NCBI GenBank assembly: GCA_963833505.1
Contig: CAWHYG010000006.1
Coordinates: forward strand, 558,001 to 622,000
Length of the DNA stretch: 64,000 nt
Reading direction: 5' to 3'
From: CAWHYG01 sp963833505
Lineage (GTDB): Bacteria; Eisenbacteria; RBG-16-71-46; CAIMUX01
Shown here: positions 39,948 to 48,200 of the stretch, piece by piece
How positions within the stretch are numbered: the first letter of the stretch is position 1
How the letters are laid out: every line of letters begins with the position of its first letter
The notes under the pieces: generated by a model
What the model was told of the DNA's origin: nothing
The model's database searches: none
Seen by the model: only the letters and a program-made list of their open reading frames with translations
Program-made: the position numbers and the translations under genes

Positions 39948-42334
39948 GAGAGATCCTCCAGTCGATCGCGCGCGAAGGGCGCCCAGAACGAGGACGGCCA
40001 ACGCTTGCCGACAGTCTCGTAACGGTCCCGGGCCTGCGCCGAGTCCCCGAGCAGGAAATGGCAGTTGCCGGTCTGGTACACGGCCCAGGCTTCCTCGTCG
40101 GACGGAGGCGAGGCGCCAAGGACCTTCTCGTAGGAAGCAAGGGCGTCAGCGGTCCGGCCGAGCTGGAACTCGAGGTCGGCCTGTCTCGCCAGGGCCCGGC
40201 GGCGACAGGGTTCATCCGACAGAGTCGTGACCCTTTCATAGAGCTCCAGAGCCTTGTCGGTCTGTCCGTCGCCGTCATCGAGCGCGGCCATCAAGAGCAG
40301 CGCCCGCGGCTCCAGCTTGTCGCCGGGCGGAATCAGATCGAGGTGCTCGCGAGCCGGCCCCTTCTGGCCCGCCTTCAGGAAGCCCTGGGCGAGACTCAGG
40401 TGAAGATCCGAGAACGCCTCCGTGGGTTCGTAACGGCGGCCCCAGGTGCGGAGGAGGTGGTCGACTTCCGTCAGGTCGGAGGCCTGCTGCAACCGGTCGA
40501 TCAGCCACCGGAAGATCGGGAGCGGGATCATCGACGTGTCGGGATCGACCTCGGCGCACTCCACGCCGTCGGCGTCGGCCCGATCGCCCGCGATGAGATA
40601 AAGCTCCCGGAGAAGCAGACACGCCTGACCGCCGGACACGGTGGAGCCGTAGAAGTGCCGCGCCCGGGCAGCCAGGGAGCAGGCCCGGACCGGCTCCTCG
40701 GCCAGACAGGCGCGGCGGATCTCGCGCACGAGACGGTCGGCTCCCCGTTCGCGGGCCAGGTCAGGATTGGGCGGAGGAAGCGGTTCCGAAGGCTCCGGCT
40801 CAGACCCGGGCTTCTTCTTCTCGGTGGAAAGGGACTCGGCGGCATCCATGGCCCTCGAGATGGCCGCCGACTCGCTGATCGCCGCGCCGGCCGCCGGCGC
40901 CGGCTCCGTCTTGGAGGCGGCGGGATGAGAACCGGGAGCGGTGGGATCCGAAGCGGGCGAACCCTGTTGAGCGCGGGGCGTTCTTCCCTCATGGCCGTGA
41001 GCCGGCTTCGAAGCGTCCGTGGATCGCTCCGCCGAATCCGCAGGCGAGGTGGAGTGGACAGGCGAACCGCCGATCGATCCCGAAGGATCGGGCGTCTTCT
41101 CGGATGTGCCGGCGGTTGACACCGAGGCGCCGGCAGGCTGCTCGCGTGAGCCAACGGAATCGGGCCCCGTGTGACGTATCACGGAGGACGGCGCTGCGTT
41201 GTCAAGCGGTTCATCCGGACGCGATCCCGGAACCGGCTCGACCGTGCCCATCTTGACCGCCGCTCTCAGCGCTTCGAGCAAAGTCCGAGCGGGGTGATTC
41301 GGCCCGGGCTGACTCAGGGAATCCTGAGCGGAGCCGGCGTGCAAGGGAACCGCCTCCGGGATCGGGACGGCCGGCGATGGAATCGTGGCAGCCCGCGCCG
41401 ACACCGCTTCCGCAACCCGCGGCGATTCCGCCCGCACCGACACCGCTTTGGCAGCCTGGGTCGATTCCGCATGCGGCGTCACGGCACCCGTAGCCCGCGG
41501 CGATTCCGACTGCGCCGTCTCCGCGTTGGCATCCTTCACGGCTTCCGCATCCGCCGCCCGCGCCGTCACGGTGCCCGTAACCCGCGACGATTCCGACCGC
41601 GCCGTCTCCGCGCCTGCATCCGTCACAGCTTCCGCGTCCGCCGCTCGCGCCGTCACGGCGCCCGTAGCCCGTGGCGATTCCGCCCGCATCGTCTCCGCTT
41701 CCGCCGCCGGAGCCGCCGTGGCGGACGCCGCCCGCTCGTCCGCTGTGCTCGCGGCCGGCGCCCCTTTCGCCGCCGTGGCGGACGCAGCCGGAGCCGTCCC
41801 GCTCTTCAGGCCTTCTCGATCGAGGGTCCATGATCCCGGCGGACTCGATCCCGCGTCCGGAATCCGCACCCGGATCGCGTTCCCGGCGCGCCGAACGTCG
41901 TACGGCACGACCCGGCTCAGTTCGAGCGTCACGCGGGTGCGATGATCTCCGGGGTCGTTCCGAAACTGGCTTGTCCTGACCGCCCGGACCACGCCGCGGT
42001 CCAGCCGCGCCTCATAAAGCCCCGGCGCGCCGGGCAGGCGACTGGTGGTTTCCAGCAGGTCGATCACGATCCGAGGAGGATTGCTCAGGAACGACTGTTT
42101 CCAGGAGGCGTCAACCGGTAGAGAGAGGTCGAACGACCGGCCGTCGTCGTCCATCCGGAGGCTGGTGAGCTGGCAGGTTTGCGGCGCATCCTTCGCGGCG
42201 CCTTGCGCGGAAGCCGCGCCGAAGACCAGCAGAAGCCCGAAGACCAGAAAAAGCTCGATGGCCGGAAGAAGCGCGAAGGCCGAAACAGCCGCGAGCCGCG
42301 GCCGGCCCGAGGATCGATTCGGCTTCGGCGTCAT
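39905..42334 (-). CDS. AMIN-domain and TPR-repeat protein
   Basis: Likely periplasmic or membrane-anchored protein of 809 residues. An N-terminal hydrophobic segment (LLPAIELFLVFGLLLVFGAASAQG, about 23-45) is a signal or anchor. Next is an AMIN domain (about 53-155: FDLSLPVDASWKQSF, PRIVIDLLET, RAVRTSQFRNDPGDHRTRVTLEL), a fold that binds cell wall in pilus and amidase proteins. The middle (about 165-590) is Ala/Glu/Ser-rich with a 29-residue tandem repeat (coded at about 41410-41740), and the C-terminus (about 620-800) has TPR-like helices (GQTDKALELYERVTTL, LGRTADALASYEKVLG, GDSAQARDRYETVGKRW). Begins with an ATGA overlap with the CheB-like gene. Function unknown; context suggests a flagellar or envelope role. 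Confidence 0.75.
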   Translation of the reverse strand: MTPKPNRSSGRPRLAAVSAFALLPAIELFLVFGLLLVFGAASAQGAAKDAPQTCQLTSLRMDDDGRSFDLSLPVDASWKQSFLSNPPRIVIDLLETTSRLPGAPGLYEARLDRGVVRAVRTSQFRNDPGDHRTRVTLELSRVVPYDVRRAGNAIRVRIPDAGSSPPGSWTLDREGLKSGTAPAASATAAKGAPAASTADERAASATAAPAAEAETMRAESPRATGAVTARAADAEAVTDAGAETARSESSRVTGTVTARAADAEAVKDANAETAQSESPRATGAVTPHAESTQAAKAVSVRAESPRVAEAVSARAATIPSPAVPIPEAVPLHAGSAQDSLSQPGPNHPARTLLEALRAAVKMGTVEPVPGSRPDEPLDNAAPSSVIRHTGPDSVGSREQPAGASVSTAGTSEKTPDPSGSIGGSPVHSTSPADSAERSTDASKPAHGHEGRTPRAQQGSPASDPTAPGSHPAASKTEPAPAAGAAISESAAISRAMDAAESLSTEKKKPGSEPEPSEPLPPPNPDLARERGADRLVREIRRACLAEEPVRACSLAARARHFYGSTVSGGQACLLLRELYLIAGDRADADGVECAEVDPDTSMIPLPIFRWLIDRLQQASDLTEVDHLLRTWGRRYEPTEAFSDLHLSLAQGFLKAGQKGPAREHLDLIPPGDKLEPRALLLMAALDDGDGQTDKALELYERVTTLSDEPCRRRALARQADLEFQLGRTADALASYEKVLGASPPSDEEAWAVYQTGNCHFLLGDSAQARDRYETVGKRWPSSFWAPFARDRLEDLSWRDQQSGKATSGF

Positions 42335-43359
42335 GCGACCTTGCGCGCCGGGACGGAGGCTCCCGGCTCGAGCGCGGCGCCGGAGTCCGTCGGGGCCGGA
42401 TTCAGTCGATGGACCGCGTGCGGTCCGGTGCCGTGCCTGGAGAGGAGATCCTCGAGTTCGGGCTCTTCGCCCCCGAAAGCCAGGATCCGGAGAGGCGTCG
42501 AAGAGGCGCGCAGGCGCTCCAGGAACTGGAGCTGCGCGCCCCAGCTTCCCGGCGCGGCCGCGGCGGCGAGATCCGCGATCGGCCAGCCGGCCGGCGCGTC
42601 CACGCGCAGGTTTTCCCCTTCCGAAAAGAGATGAACGTGACCGGGAACCAGTCGATCCCCCGAAGCCAGGATCCGGACGGGCCAGTTGACGAACCGTCCG
42701 ATTCCCTCGCGGGCGACGCGCAGGAACCGGGGCCCGTCGGGGATGCGGAGGGCGACCGGCGCCTCGCGGTCCAGCCCGCGCAGCCACTCCGTCGTGGCGG
42801 CGAGGTTCCGCGTTTCCGGCGCGGCAACCCAGGGAACGTCCGGCGCGAATTTCCGGAGCGACCCGGATCGGCCGGCGACGCGATCGATGCCGGCGCAGGG
42901 CCGGGGGTACGAGTTGCTTCTTTCGTTCCGTCGCTCCTGATCGGAGAGAAGAGACGCCACCTGACGCAACCGCTGCGTCATGCCTCCCTTGAACCGCTGC
43001 GGCGGGCTGCCGCGGCTCACCATGAAATCGCTCGCGCCCAGGAAAAGGCCTTCCCAGGCGGCGCGATAGCCTTCGAGGGTGTCAGGCGCAAGGAGCACGA
43101 CCCGGCTGGCCAGCGCCTCCGGCAGAGCGCGCAGAAGAGTCAGACCCTCCATGCGGCGCAACCCCGTCGAGATGAAAGCCAGGGTCGGACGCGTCGTGGT
43201 CAGGGTCGAAAGAACGATGGGCCCGTCTTCCGGAACCACCTCGAGCATCGAGGAGCCCAGAAGCCCTTCCAGCAACCGGCTCAGTTCATGCGTCAGCTCC
43301 GGGCTCTCGAGCGCCGCAAGAAACCGGATCAGATGCCTGGCGGTCCGAGGCGAACGCAT
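42331..43359 (-). CDS. Degenerate CheB-like protein
   Basis: Probable non-catalytic relative of the chemotaxis methylesterase CheB. The 342-residue protein has a receiver-like N-terminal part (about 45-140: PTLAFISTGLRRMEGLTLLRALPE, RVVLLAPDT, LGASDFMVSRGS, RLRQVASLL) in which the usual phospho-acceptor aspartate strand ends F-I-S-T. The C-terminal part (about 175-310) follows CheB: VPWVAAPETRNLAATTEWLRGLD in place of the GASTGG nucleophile loop, PVALRIPDG where the catalytic His sits, and the well-preserved SGDRLVPGHVHLFSEGENLRVD. Catalytic Ser and His are absent. Start 43359 follows GGGAGG. Identification is by pattern and needs a profile search; it could be a pseudo-enzyme regulator. Confidence 0.5.
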   Translation of the reverse strand: MRSPRTARHLIRFLAALESPELTHELSRLLEGLLGSSMLEVVPEDGPIVLSTLTTTRPTLAFISTGLRRMEGLTLLRALPEALASRVVLLAPDTLEGYRAAWEGLFLGASDFMVSRGSPPQRFKGGMTQRLRQVASLLSDQERRNERSNSYPRPCAGIDRVAGRSGSLRKFAPDVPWVAAPETRNLAATTEWLRGLDREAPVALRIPDGPRFLRVAREGIGRFVNWPVRILASGDRLVPGHVHLFSEGENLRVDAPAGWPIADLAAAAAPGSWGAQLQFLERLRASSTPLRILAFGGEEPELEDLLSRHGTGPHAVHRLNPAPTDSGAALEPGASVPARKVA

Positions 43360-43412
43360 CCGATTCGCCTCCCGCCTTCCCTCGCCGGCGCCACCTCGAC
43401 GGCCCGGGGAGA

Positions 43413-43877
43413 TCACCGGGACCTCCGGGACGACGGCGCGCCGGAATCTCCGGCCGCGCGGAGCGGCATCGGCGCCCGAGCGGACGAACGGGAGGATGCA
43501 GCGGGCCGGACCAGAGGTTGCGCGGCTCCGGCCGGATCCGCCCCCTGCGGGGTTGGCATGGAAGCGGGATCGCTCGCGGCGCGCTCCTCGGACCGATCGG
43601 CGGCGTGTTTCGGGTCGAGAAGGCGAAGGATCTGGCGGACCGAGTCGACCAGGATCCGCCGGACATCCTCCTCGGAGATCCCCAGAACCATTGCGATCTG
43701 TCGGGGCCGGATGCTCTCGTAGAATCGAAGGCCCAGGACCAGCCGCCCGGTTTCCGGCAGCCGGTCTATCGCTTCGGCCAGGCGCCGCCTGTCCTCCTTC
43801 CGTCCGGGAAACGGCTTGAGGCAGGCTCCTTCGCGGCCCAACTGAGCTTCCTGCGCGAGGCTGTACATCGAGGGCAT
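43413..43877 (-). CDS. Stand-alone sigma-70 region 4 protein (FliA-like)
   Basis: A 154-residue protein with only the sigma region 4 helix-turn-helix: RRRLAEAIDRLPETGRLVLGLRFYESIRPRQIAMVLGISEEDVRRILVDSVRQILRLL (about residues 31-88), closest in style to region 4 of sigma-28 and ECF factors. Regions 2 and 3, needed for -10 recognition and core binding, are absent and not found in other frames upstream. The N-terminus is only 30 residues and the C-terminal 60 are Ala/Pro/Ser-rich. Start ATG 43877 has GGAGG six bases upstream, and a sigma-54-like site lies about 45 bases before it. It may act as a DNA-binding or anti-sigma-binding decoy regulator at the head of the kinase operon. Function inferred. 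Confidence 0.65.
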   Translation of the reverse strand: MPSMYSLAQEAQLGREGACLKPFPGRKEDRRRLAEAIDRLPETGRLVLGLRFYESIRPRQIAMVLGISEEDVRRILVDSVRQILRLLDPKHAADRSEERAASDPASMPTPQGADPAGAAQPLVRPAASSRSSARAPMPLRAAGDSGAPSSRRSR

Positions 43878-43921
43878 GGTCCACCTCCGGGATCCTTGGG
43901 AGATTCCTTCACCTCTTTGCT

Positions 43922-43937
43922 GTCAAGCGGAGTGCCA
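43922..43937 (-). promoter_or_regulatory. Candidate sigma-54 promoter of the region-4/CheB-like/kinase operon
   Basis: Minus strand reads TTGGCAC-N5-TTGAC: a perfect -24 element with correct spacing and a -12 element with one mismatch (GA for GC). It lies about 45 bases upstream of the sigma region 4 gene, an expected distance. Motif evidence only. Confidence 0.45.
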
Positions 43938-44048
43938 ACGCGCGCAGGAACGAACCGAGGTCGGACGAGGGGTCGAGCGGTCGCGGTCGGAAAGGTTGAA
44001 CCTCAAGAGCGGGAATTTCTTGCCGGGTCGATGACACAAGCGGCGGCG

Positions 44049-44070
44049 CCGGGAGCCTCGGCGCTCCCGG
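44049..44070. repeat. Palindrome, 8-bp stem, related to the one at 16050
   Basis: Perfect inverted repeat CCGGGAGC / GCTCCCGG with the 6-base centre CTCGGC. The outer seven bases and the CTCGGC centre match the longer palindrome at 16050-16082. Lies about 120 bases downstream of the NHL gene stop, so may serve as a terminator; no T-run is present. Confidence 0.5.
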
Positions 44071-44191
44071 AGAAGCCGCTCCGGATTTCCGGCCGGCGCA
44101 GGCGAAGACCAAGCCGGCGCCGGCCAGTCCTTGGCCGGGTCCCGGCGGCCCCCGGCGTCATCCGGCAGACGGGGGGCGCGCCGGGCCTGAC

Positions 44192-45890
44192 CTATCGGGT
44201 CAAGAGGACGCGCCCGCCGGTGGAGCGGCTCCCCACGTCGAGGCGGTAGAAAAAGACTCCGGATCCGACCGCCCTTCCCCCTTCATCGCGCCCGTCCCAG
44301 ACCATCCGCCCGGCCCCGGCGGGAAGAGCGCCTCCCCCCAAGACTCGCTCCAGGCGGCCGGCGGCATCGTAGATCCGAAGGCGCGCCGTCGCGCCTCCCG
44401 CCGGCACTTCGAAGGAGATCGCGGACGAGCCGGAGAAGGGATTCGGAGCGAACCGGACGGGGCTCGATGACAGGAGACTCAACGAATTCGGCGCCGAAGC
44501 CGGCGCCGCCATCCTGCGGCCGACCACGATCCCCATCGGGATCATGAAGTTGTTCTGCCCGATCCCTTCGGTGCCATACGTGGTCCAGCCCAGGCCGGTC
44601 ATGTCGTCGGCCCGCACGATCCGGCCCGACTGGGAGTCGGCCACGTAGATCGTCCCGGAAGAGTCCACGCAGGCGGCGTAGGGATTGATGAACTGATCGA
44701 CGCCTTCGCCCAGCACTCCTCCCAGGACGGCCCAGCCGGTGCCGAGCATGTCGCTCATCCGGGTGATGCGGTCGTTGGCCATGTCGGCCACGTAGATCAG
44801 CCCCGCGGTGTCGATCCAGACGCCCGAGGGGGACGAGAACTGGCCGGGGCCGCCTCCGTTGCCGAAGGACGTCCAGTTGGCGCCGGTCATGTCGTCGATG
44901 CGCACCAGCCGATATGTTCATCGCGTCGGCCACATAGATCCGGCCGGAAGCGTCGAGCGTGATCCCGGTCGGCTGCGTGAACTGGCCGATCCCGCTGCCG
45001 ACCTTGCCGTAGCTCTGCCAGTTCTTTCCCGTCATGTCGTCCATGCTCACGATGCGGCCGTTCTCTCCGTCGCAGACGTAGATCCGGCCCGAGGCGTCGA
45101 CCCAGATTCCATGCGGGTAGTTGAACTGCTTGACCCCGGAACCGAGCGTGCCGAGGACGGTCCAGTTGGAGCCCGACAGGTCGTCGATGCGGACGATCCG
45201 GTTGTTGCCGCTGTCGGCGACGTAGATCCGGCCGTTCGCGTCGACGGCCATGCCCCAGGGCTGCTCGAACTGGCCGACGCCGGAGCCGGCGGCGCCGAAG
45301 GTCATCCAGCCGTCGCCCAGCATGTCGTCCACGTGCACCAGGCGGTTGTTGTAGGTGTCGGAGACATAGAACGGGCCGAGGATCGAGTTGGCCGAGCCCA
45401 CTCCGGCGGCGATGGTGCCGGCGCCGAGCGGCGTGCGCAGTTCGGCCAGGGTCTGGCTCGTGGAACCGGTGATGGGCTGCTGAGCGCCGTTCCGGGTCAT
45501 CGTGCCGGTGAAGTTCCCGGAGAAGGCATACCAGTAGAAGCGCGGATCGCCGCGGCCGCCGCCCGTGATCTCCTCGGTCAGCAGGCCGGAGGTGAAGGAG
45601 CCCTTGACCGAGGTCAGACCGTCGGAGGAGACGAGCGAGTAGCTGCCTCCGGAGCAGGACCACTCCGCCGCGTAGGGATAGCCCGGAGTCATCGACGTGG
45701 CCTGGCAGCTCAAAGAGAGGGTGCCGCCGGGAGCCCCAAGCGTCGCGCCGGTGATCACGAAATCAGAACCGAGTGTGGCGGTCCCGCCCGAGTCGCTGGA
45801 GGTCAGCTGATCGGCGAGAGCTGCCGTCGAGGGAAGCCAGACAAGCCAGAAAAGAGCGGCCAGGATGCGCGAAAACCTGCGCGAGATCAC
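44192..45890 (-). CDS. Secreted NHL-repeat protein with FlgD-type C-terminal domain, one-base frameshift
   Basis: Exported beta-propeller protein. GTG start at 45890 follows AAGGAGG; a signal peptide (ILAALFWLVWLPSTAALA) is followed by a 110-residue domain and then six NHL-like repeats of the form GQFxxPxGxxVDxxGRIYVADxxNxRIVRxDDMxGxxW. The C-terminus is a FlgD-type Ig domain (VRFAPNPFSGSSAISFEV, LRIYDAAGRLERVL, VWDGRDEGGRAVGSGVFFYRL). Between repeats four and five the frame breaks at 44914 (plus-strand A): ATGAACATATCGG should read ATGAACAATCGG, restoring MNNRLVRIDDMTG. Length is a multiple of three plus one; 565 residues if repaired. Function unknown; likely cell-surface or released. Confidence 0.78.
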
Positions 45891-46200
45891 GGGACCCTCC
45901 TTCTCTCGAAGGTGCTCAGACGACCGACTCTTGACCTGGACTACTGCAAAGCAGAACTCCTGATAATATCAGAATTCGTCTCAGACGGAAAGTGTCTGAG
46001 GTGTTTCGCCGTTGGAAACTGCGGACGGCCGCAGGCCTGGTCACAAAGCCCAGCCCAGAGCGCCCTCGGGTGGCCCTATGCCACGTCACACGCGCCACTT
46101 ACCTCCTGTGCCGCGTATGAGAGCGCACTCTCAACACTTCTGGAACGCAGATTGGCGTCCCTTGCAGCAAACTGCTAGGATCGTTCTCGACTGGGAGTGA
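45891..46200. promoter_or_regulatory. Upstream region of the NHL gene with two inverted repeats
   Basis: No gene is supported. The perfect palindrome CTGATAATATCAG (45960-45972) and the inverted repeat CTCAGAC-N7-GTCTGAG (45980-46000) lie 70-110 bases upstream of the NHL start and are AT-richer than the surroundings. They look like operator sites or a promoter-proximal hairpin; on the minus strand TATTAT within the palindrome could be a -10 box. Role inferred. Confidence 0.4.
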
Positions 46201-46701
46201 TCGTCGCGAGGAGTTTCGAGTGAGAGCCCACGCGCCGGCGACGTCACGGCCATCATCAGGAACTGGGGCGCGCGGGTCGGCCAACCTCCTCCGAGCGGGA
46301 TCGATCGGAGGGCCGTCTGCGAGGATCTTCTTTCGGAGCTGGACCAGGTGTCGGGTAGCCGCGGCGAGGAGGCGATCCGCGCGGTCGTGCTCGACTATCT
46401 GCGGAGCCTGTCCCTCGGATCGACCGATCTTCGTCTCGAGCGAAACCGGCCCAATCCATTTGGCGGCACGACCACGTGGGAGCTGTTCGCGCCGGCGCCG
46501 GTGCGGGCGACCCTGGCGGTCTACGACGCCGGCGGGAAACTTGTCTGGAAGACCGCGCTCCCCAGCGCGCCGGCGGGCGTCTCCGAGATCGCGTGGAACG
46601 GACTGACCCTGCGGGGAAGGCGGGCCCCGGCCGGGACCTATTACTACCGGTTCACCGCCGGGGCCTATCACGCCGGCGGACGCGTCACGCTGCTTCGCTA
46701 G
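46201..46701 (+). pseudogene. C-terminal remnant of a secreted FlgD-domain protein
   Basis: The frame is open from 46201 but has no start codon until GTG 46348 and no signal peptide. It reads GDVTAIIRNWGARVGQPP (dockerin-like in look), an amphipathic helix (CEDLLSELDQVSGSRGEEAI) and then a complete FlgD-type Ig domain (LERNRPNPFGGTTTWELF, LAVYDAAG-like LAVYDAGGKLVWK, PAGTYYYRFTAG) ending GRVTLLR. It is judged the 3' end of a larger gene whose 5' part has been lost; a 117-residue product from GTG 46348 is possible but would not be exported. Confidence 0.55.
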
Positions 46702-46769
46702 TTGTGGCGCGACTTCTGTGGGCTCAGGGAGCCAAACCTCTGCGCCCTGTTGGAGATGCCGGCGGCAGA

Positions 46770-48200
46770 TCAGTCCGGTTCGTCCTCTTCGACGCCGCCC
46801 AGCGCGTATTCCCGGACCTTGGTTCGCAACGTCTGGCGGCTGATTCCGAGCAGCTCGGCCGCCCTCGTCTTGTTCCCCTTCATCTTCTCGAGGGCGTCGC
46901 GGATTCCCGCCTTCTCGATTTCGGCCAGAGGGATCACGCGATCGGAGCGGATGATGACCTCTCCCTCGGATCCCGGCGCCTCTCGGGCCGGACCGCCCAG
47001 AAGGTGCGGGGGCAGATCGGACGGCTGGACCTCCGGCCCGGGGTGCAGGAGCACGAGCCGCTCCATCAGGTTCCGGAGCTCGCGCACGTTTCCGGGCCAG
47101 GAGTAGTTGGCCATGATCTCGAGCGCCTTGCCGGAGAAGCGCTGGATCTTCCCCCCCAGCTCCTGGTTGTAGCGGTCGAGATAGTACGAGATCAGGAGGC
47201 CGATGTCCTCGCGCCGCTCGCGCAGGGGCGGCACGTAGATCGGAATGACGGAGAGACGGTAATAGAGATCCTCTCGGAAGCGCCGGGCCTCCACTTCCTG
47301 GAACAGGTCCTTGTTGGTCGCGGCGATGAAGCGGGTGTGGACCCGGACGTCGGTGGTCGAGCCGAGGCGCCGGAAGGTCTTGGTCTCGAGAACCCGGAGG
47401 AGCTTGGACTGGAGGCCCAGAGGCATCTCCCCGATCTCATCGAGGAAGAGCGTGCCGCGGTCGGCCAGCTCGAGCAGACCCCGCTTGTGCCGCCGGGCGT
47501 CGGTGAAGGCGCCCTGCTCGTGGCCGAAGATCTCGCTCTCGAGGAGGTTGTCCGGCACCGCCGAGCAGTTGAGGACGACGAACGGCCCCTTCGAGGCCGG
47601 GCTCGAATAGTGGATCACCCGCGCGATCAGGTCCTTGCCCGTCCCGGTCTCTCCGCGGATCAGAATGGTGGAGGTGCCGCTCCGGGCGATCTTCTTCACG
47701 TTCTCGAGCAGCTCGCGCATCTTCTCGGAGGAGCCGAAGATCTGCTCCCCGTCGTATCCGCGTTGCTGCTCGCTGCGAAGGAACTCGATCTCCTTGCGCA
47801 GATCGACGGTGGCGAGTGCGTTCTTGATCAGAAGGCGGAGCTGGGGAATCTCCAGCGGCTTCGTGATGTACTGGAAGCAGCCCAGCTTGGTCGCCTCGAC
47901 GGCCGTCTCGATGCGCCCGTAGGCGGTCATCATGATGACCAGGGTCTCGGGGAACCGGCGCCGGATCTCCCGGAGGATCTCGATCCCGTTCTCTCCCGAC
48001 TCCTTCAGATTCTGGTCGAGCAGCACCAGATGAACCGGCTCGCGCTCCATGATCTCGAGCGCGCCGAAGCCGGTGCCGCTGACCAGAACCGTGGTGTGCT
48101 CGTCCTTGAGCGCCTCCGACAGCGTGATCCGGATCGACTCTTCGTCGTCGACGACCAAGAGCGTGTACTCCAGATTATCGGGATTCCTTTCGTCGGTCAC
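46770..48200 (-). CDS. Sigma-54-dependent response regulator (NtrC type), second copy
   Basis: The 476-residue protein has a receiver (LLVVDDEESIRITL, phospho-acceptor Asp in LVLLDQNLKES, Lys in YITKPLE), an AAA+ domain with Walker A GETGTGKD (about 172), sigma54 loop GAFTDA (a common variant of GAFTGA), Walker B GTLFLDEIGEMP, RFIAATNKDL and REDLYYRLSVIPI, and a Fis-type HTH (NKTRAAELLGISRQTLRTKV, about 445). Standard length and layout, unlike the copy at 37 kb with its linker insert. Overlaps the 3' end of the kinase gene by 26 bases, so the two are translated together. With fliC-fliD nearby it probably regulates flagellar genes. Confidence 0.93.
   Translation of the reverse strand: MTDERNPDNLEYTLLVVDDEESIRITLSEALKDEHTTVLVSGTGFGALEIMEREPVHLVLLDQNLKESGENGIEILREIRRRFPETLVIMMTAYGRIETAVEATKLGCFQYITKPLEIPQLRLLIKNALATVDLRKEIEFLRSEQQRGYDGEQIFGSSEKMRELLENVKKIARSGTSTILIRGETGTGKDLIARVIHYSSPASKGPFVVLNCSAVPDNLLESEIFGHEQGAFTDARRHKRGLLELADRGTLFLDEIGEMPLGLQSKLLRVLETKTFRRLGSTTDVRVHTRFIAATNKDLFQEVEARRFREDLYYRLSVIPIYVPPLRERREDIGLLISYYLDRYNQELGGKIQRFSGKALEIMANYSWPGNVRELRNLMERLVLLHPGPEVQPSDLPPHLLGGPAREAPGSEGEVIIRSDRVIPLAEIEKAGIRDALEKMKGNKTRAAELLGISRQTLRTKVREYALGGVEEDEPD

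Larger units (their letters stand above)
43878..44191. other. Gap between NHL gene and region-4 operon
   Basis: No gene is supported in these 314 bases. They hold the candidate sigma-54 promoter (43922-43937) and the palindrome at 44049-44070, which could end transcription of the NHL gene. Confidence 0.5.

Noticed and set aside
43909..44112. Small minus-strand ORF upstream of the region 4 gene as its missing sigma region 2
   Set aside because: The translation is Ala/Pro/Arg-rich with no sigma region 2 or 3 pattern.
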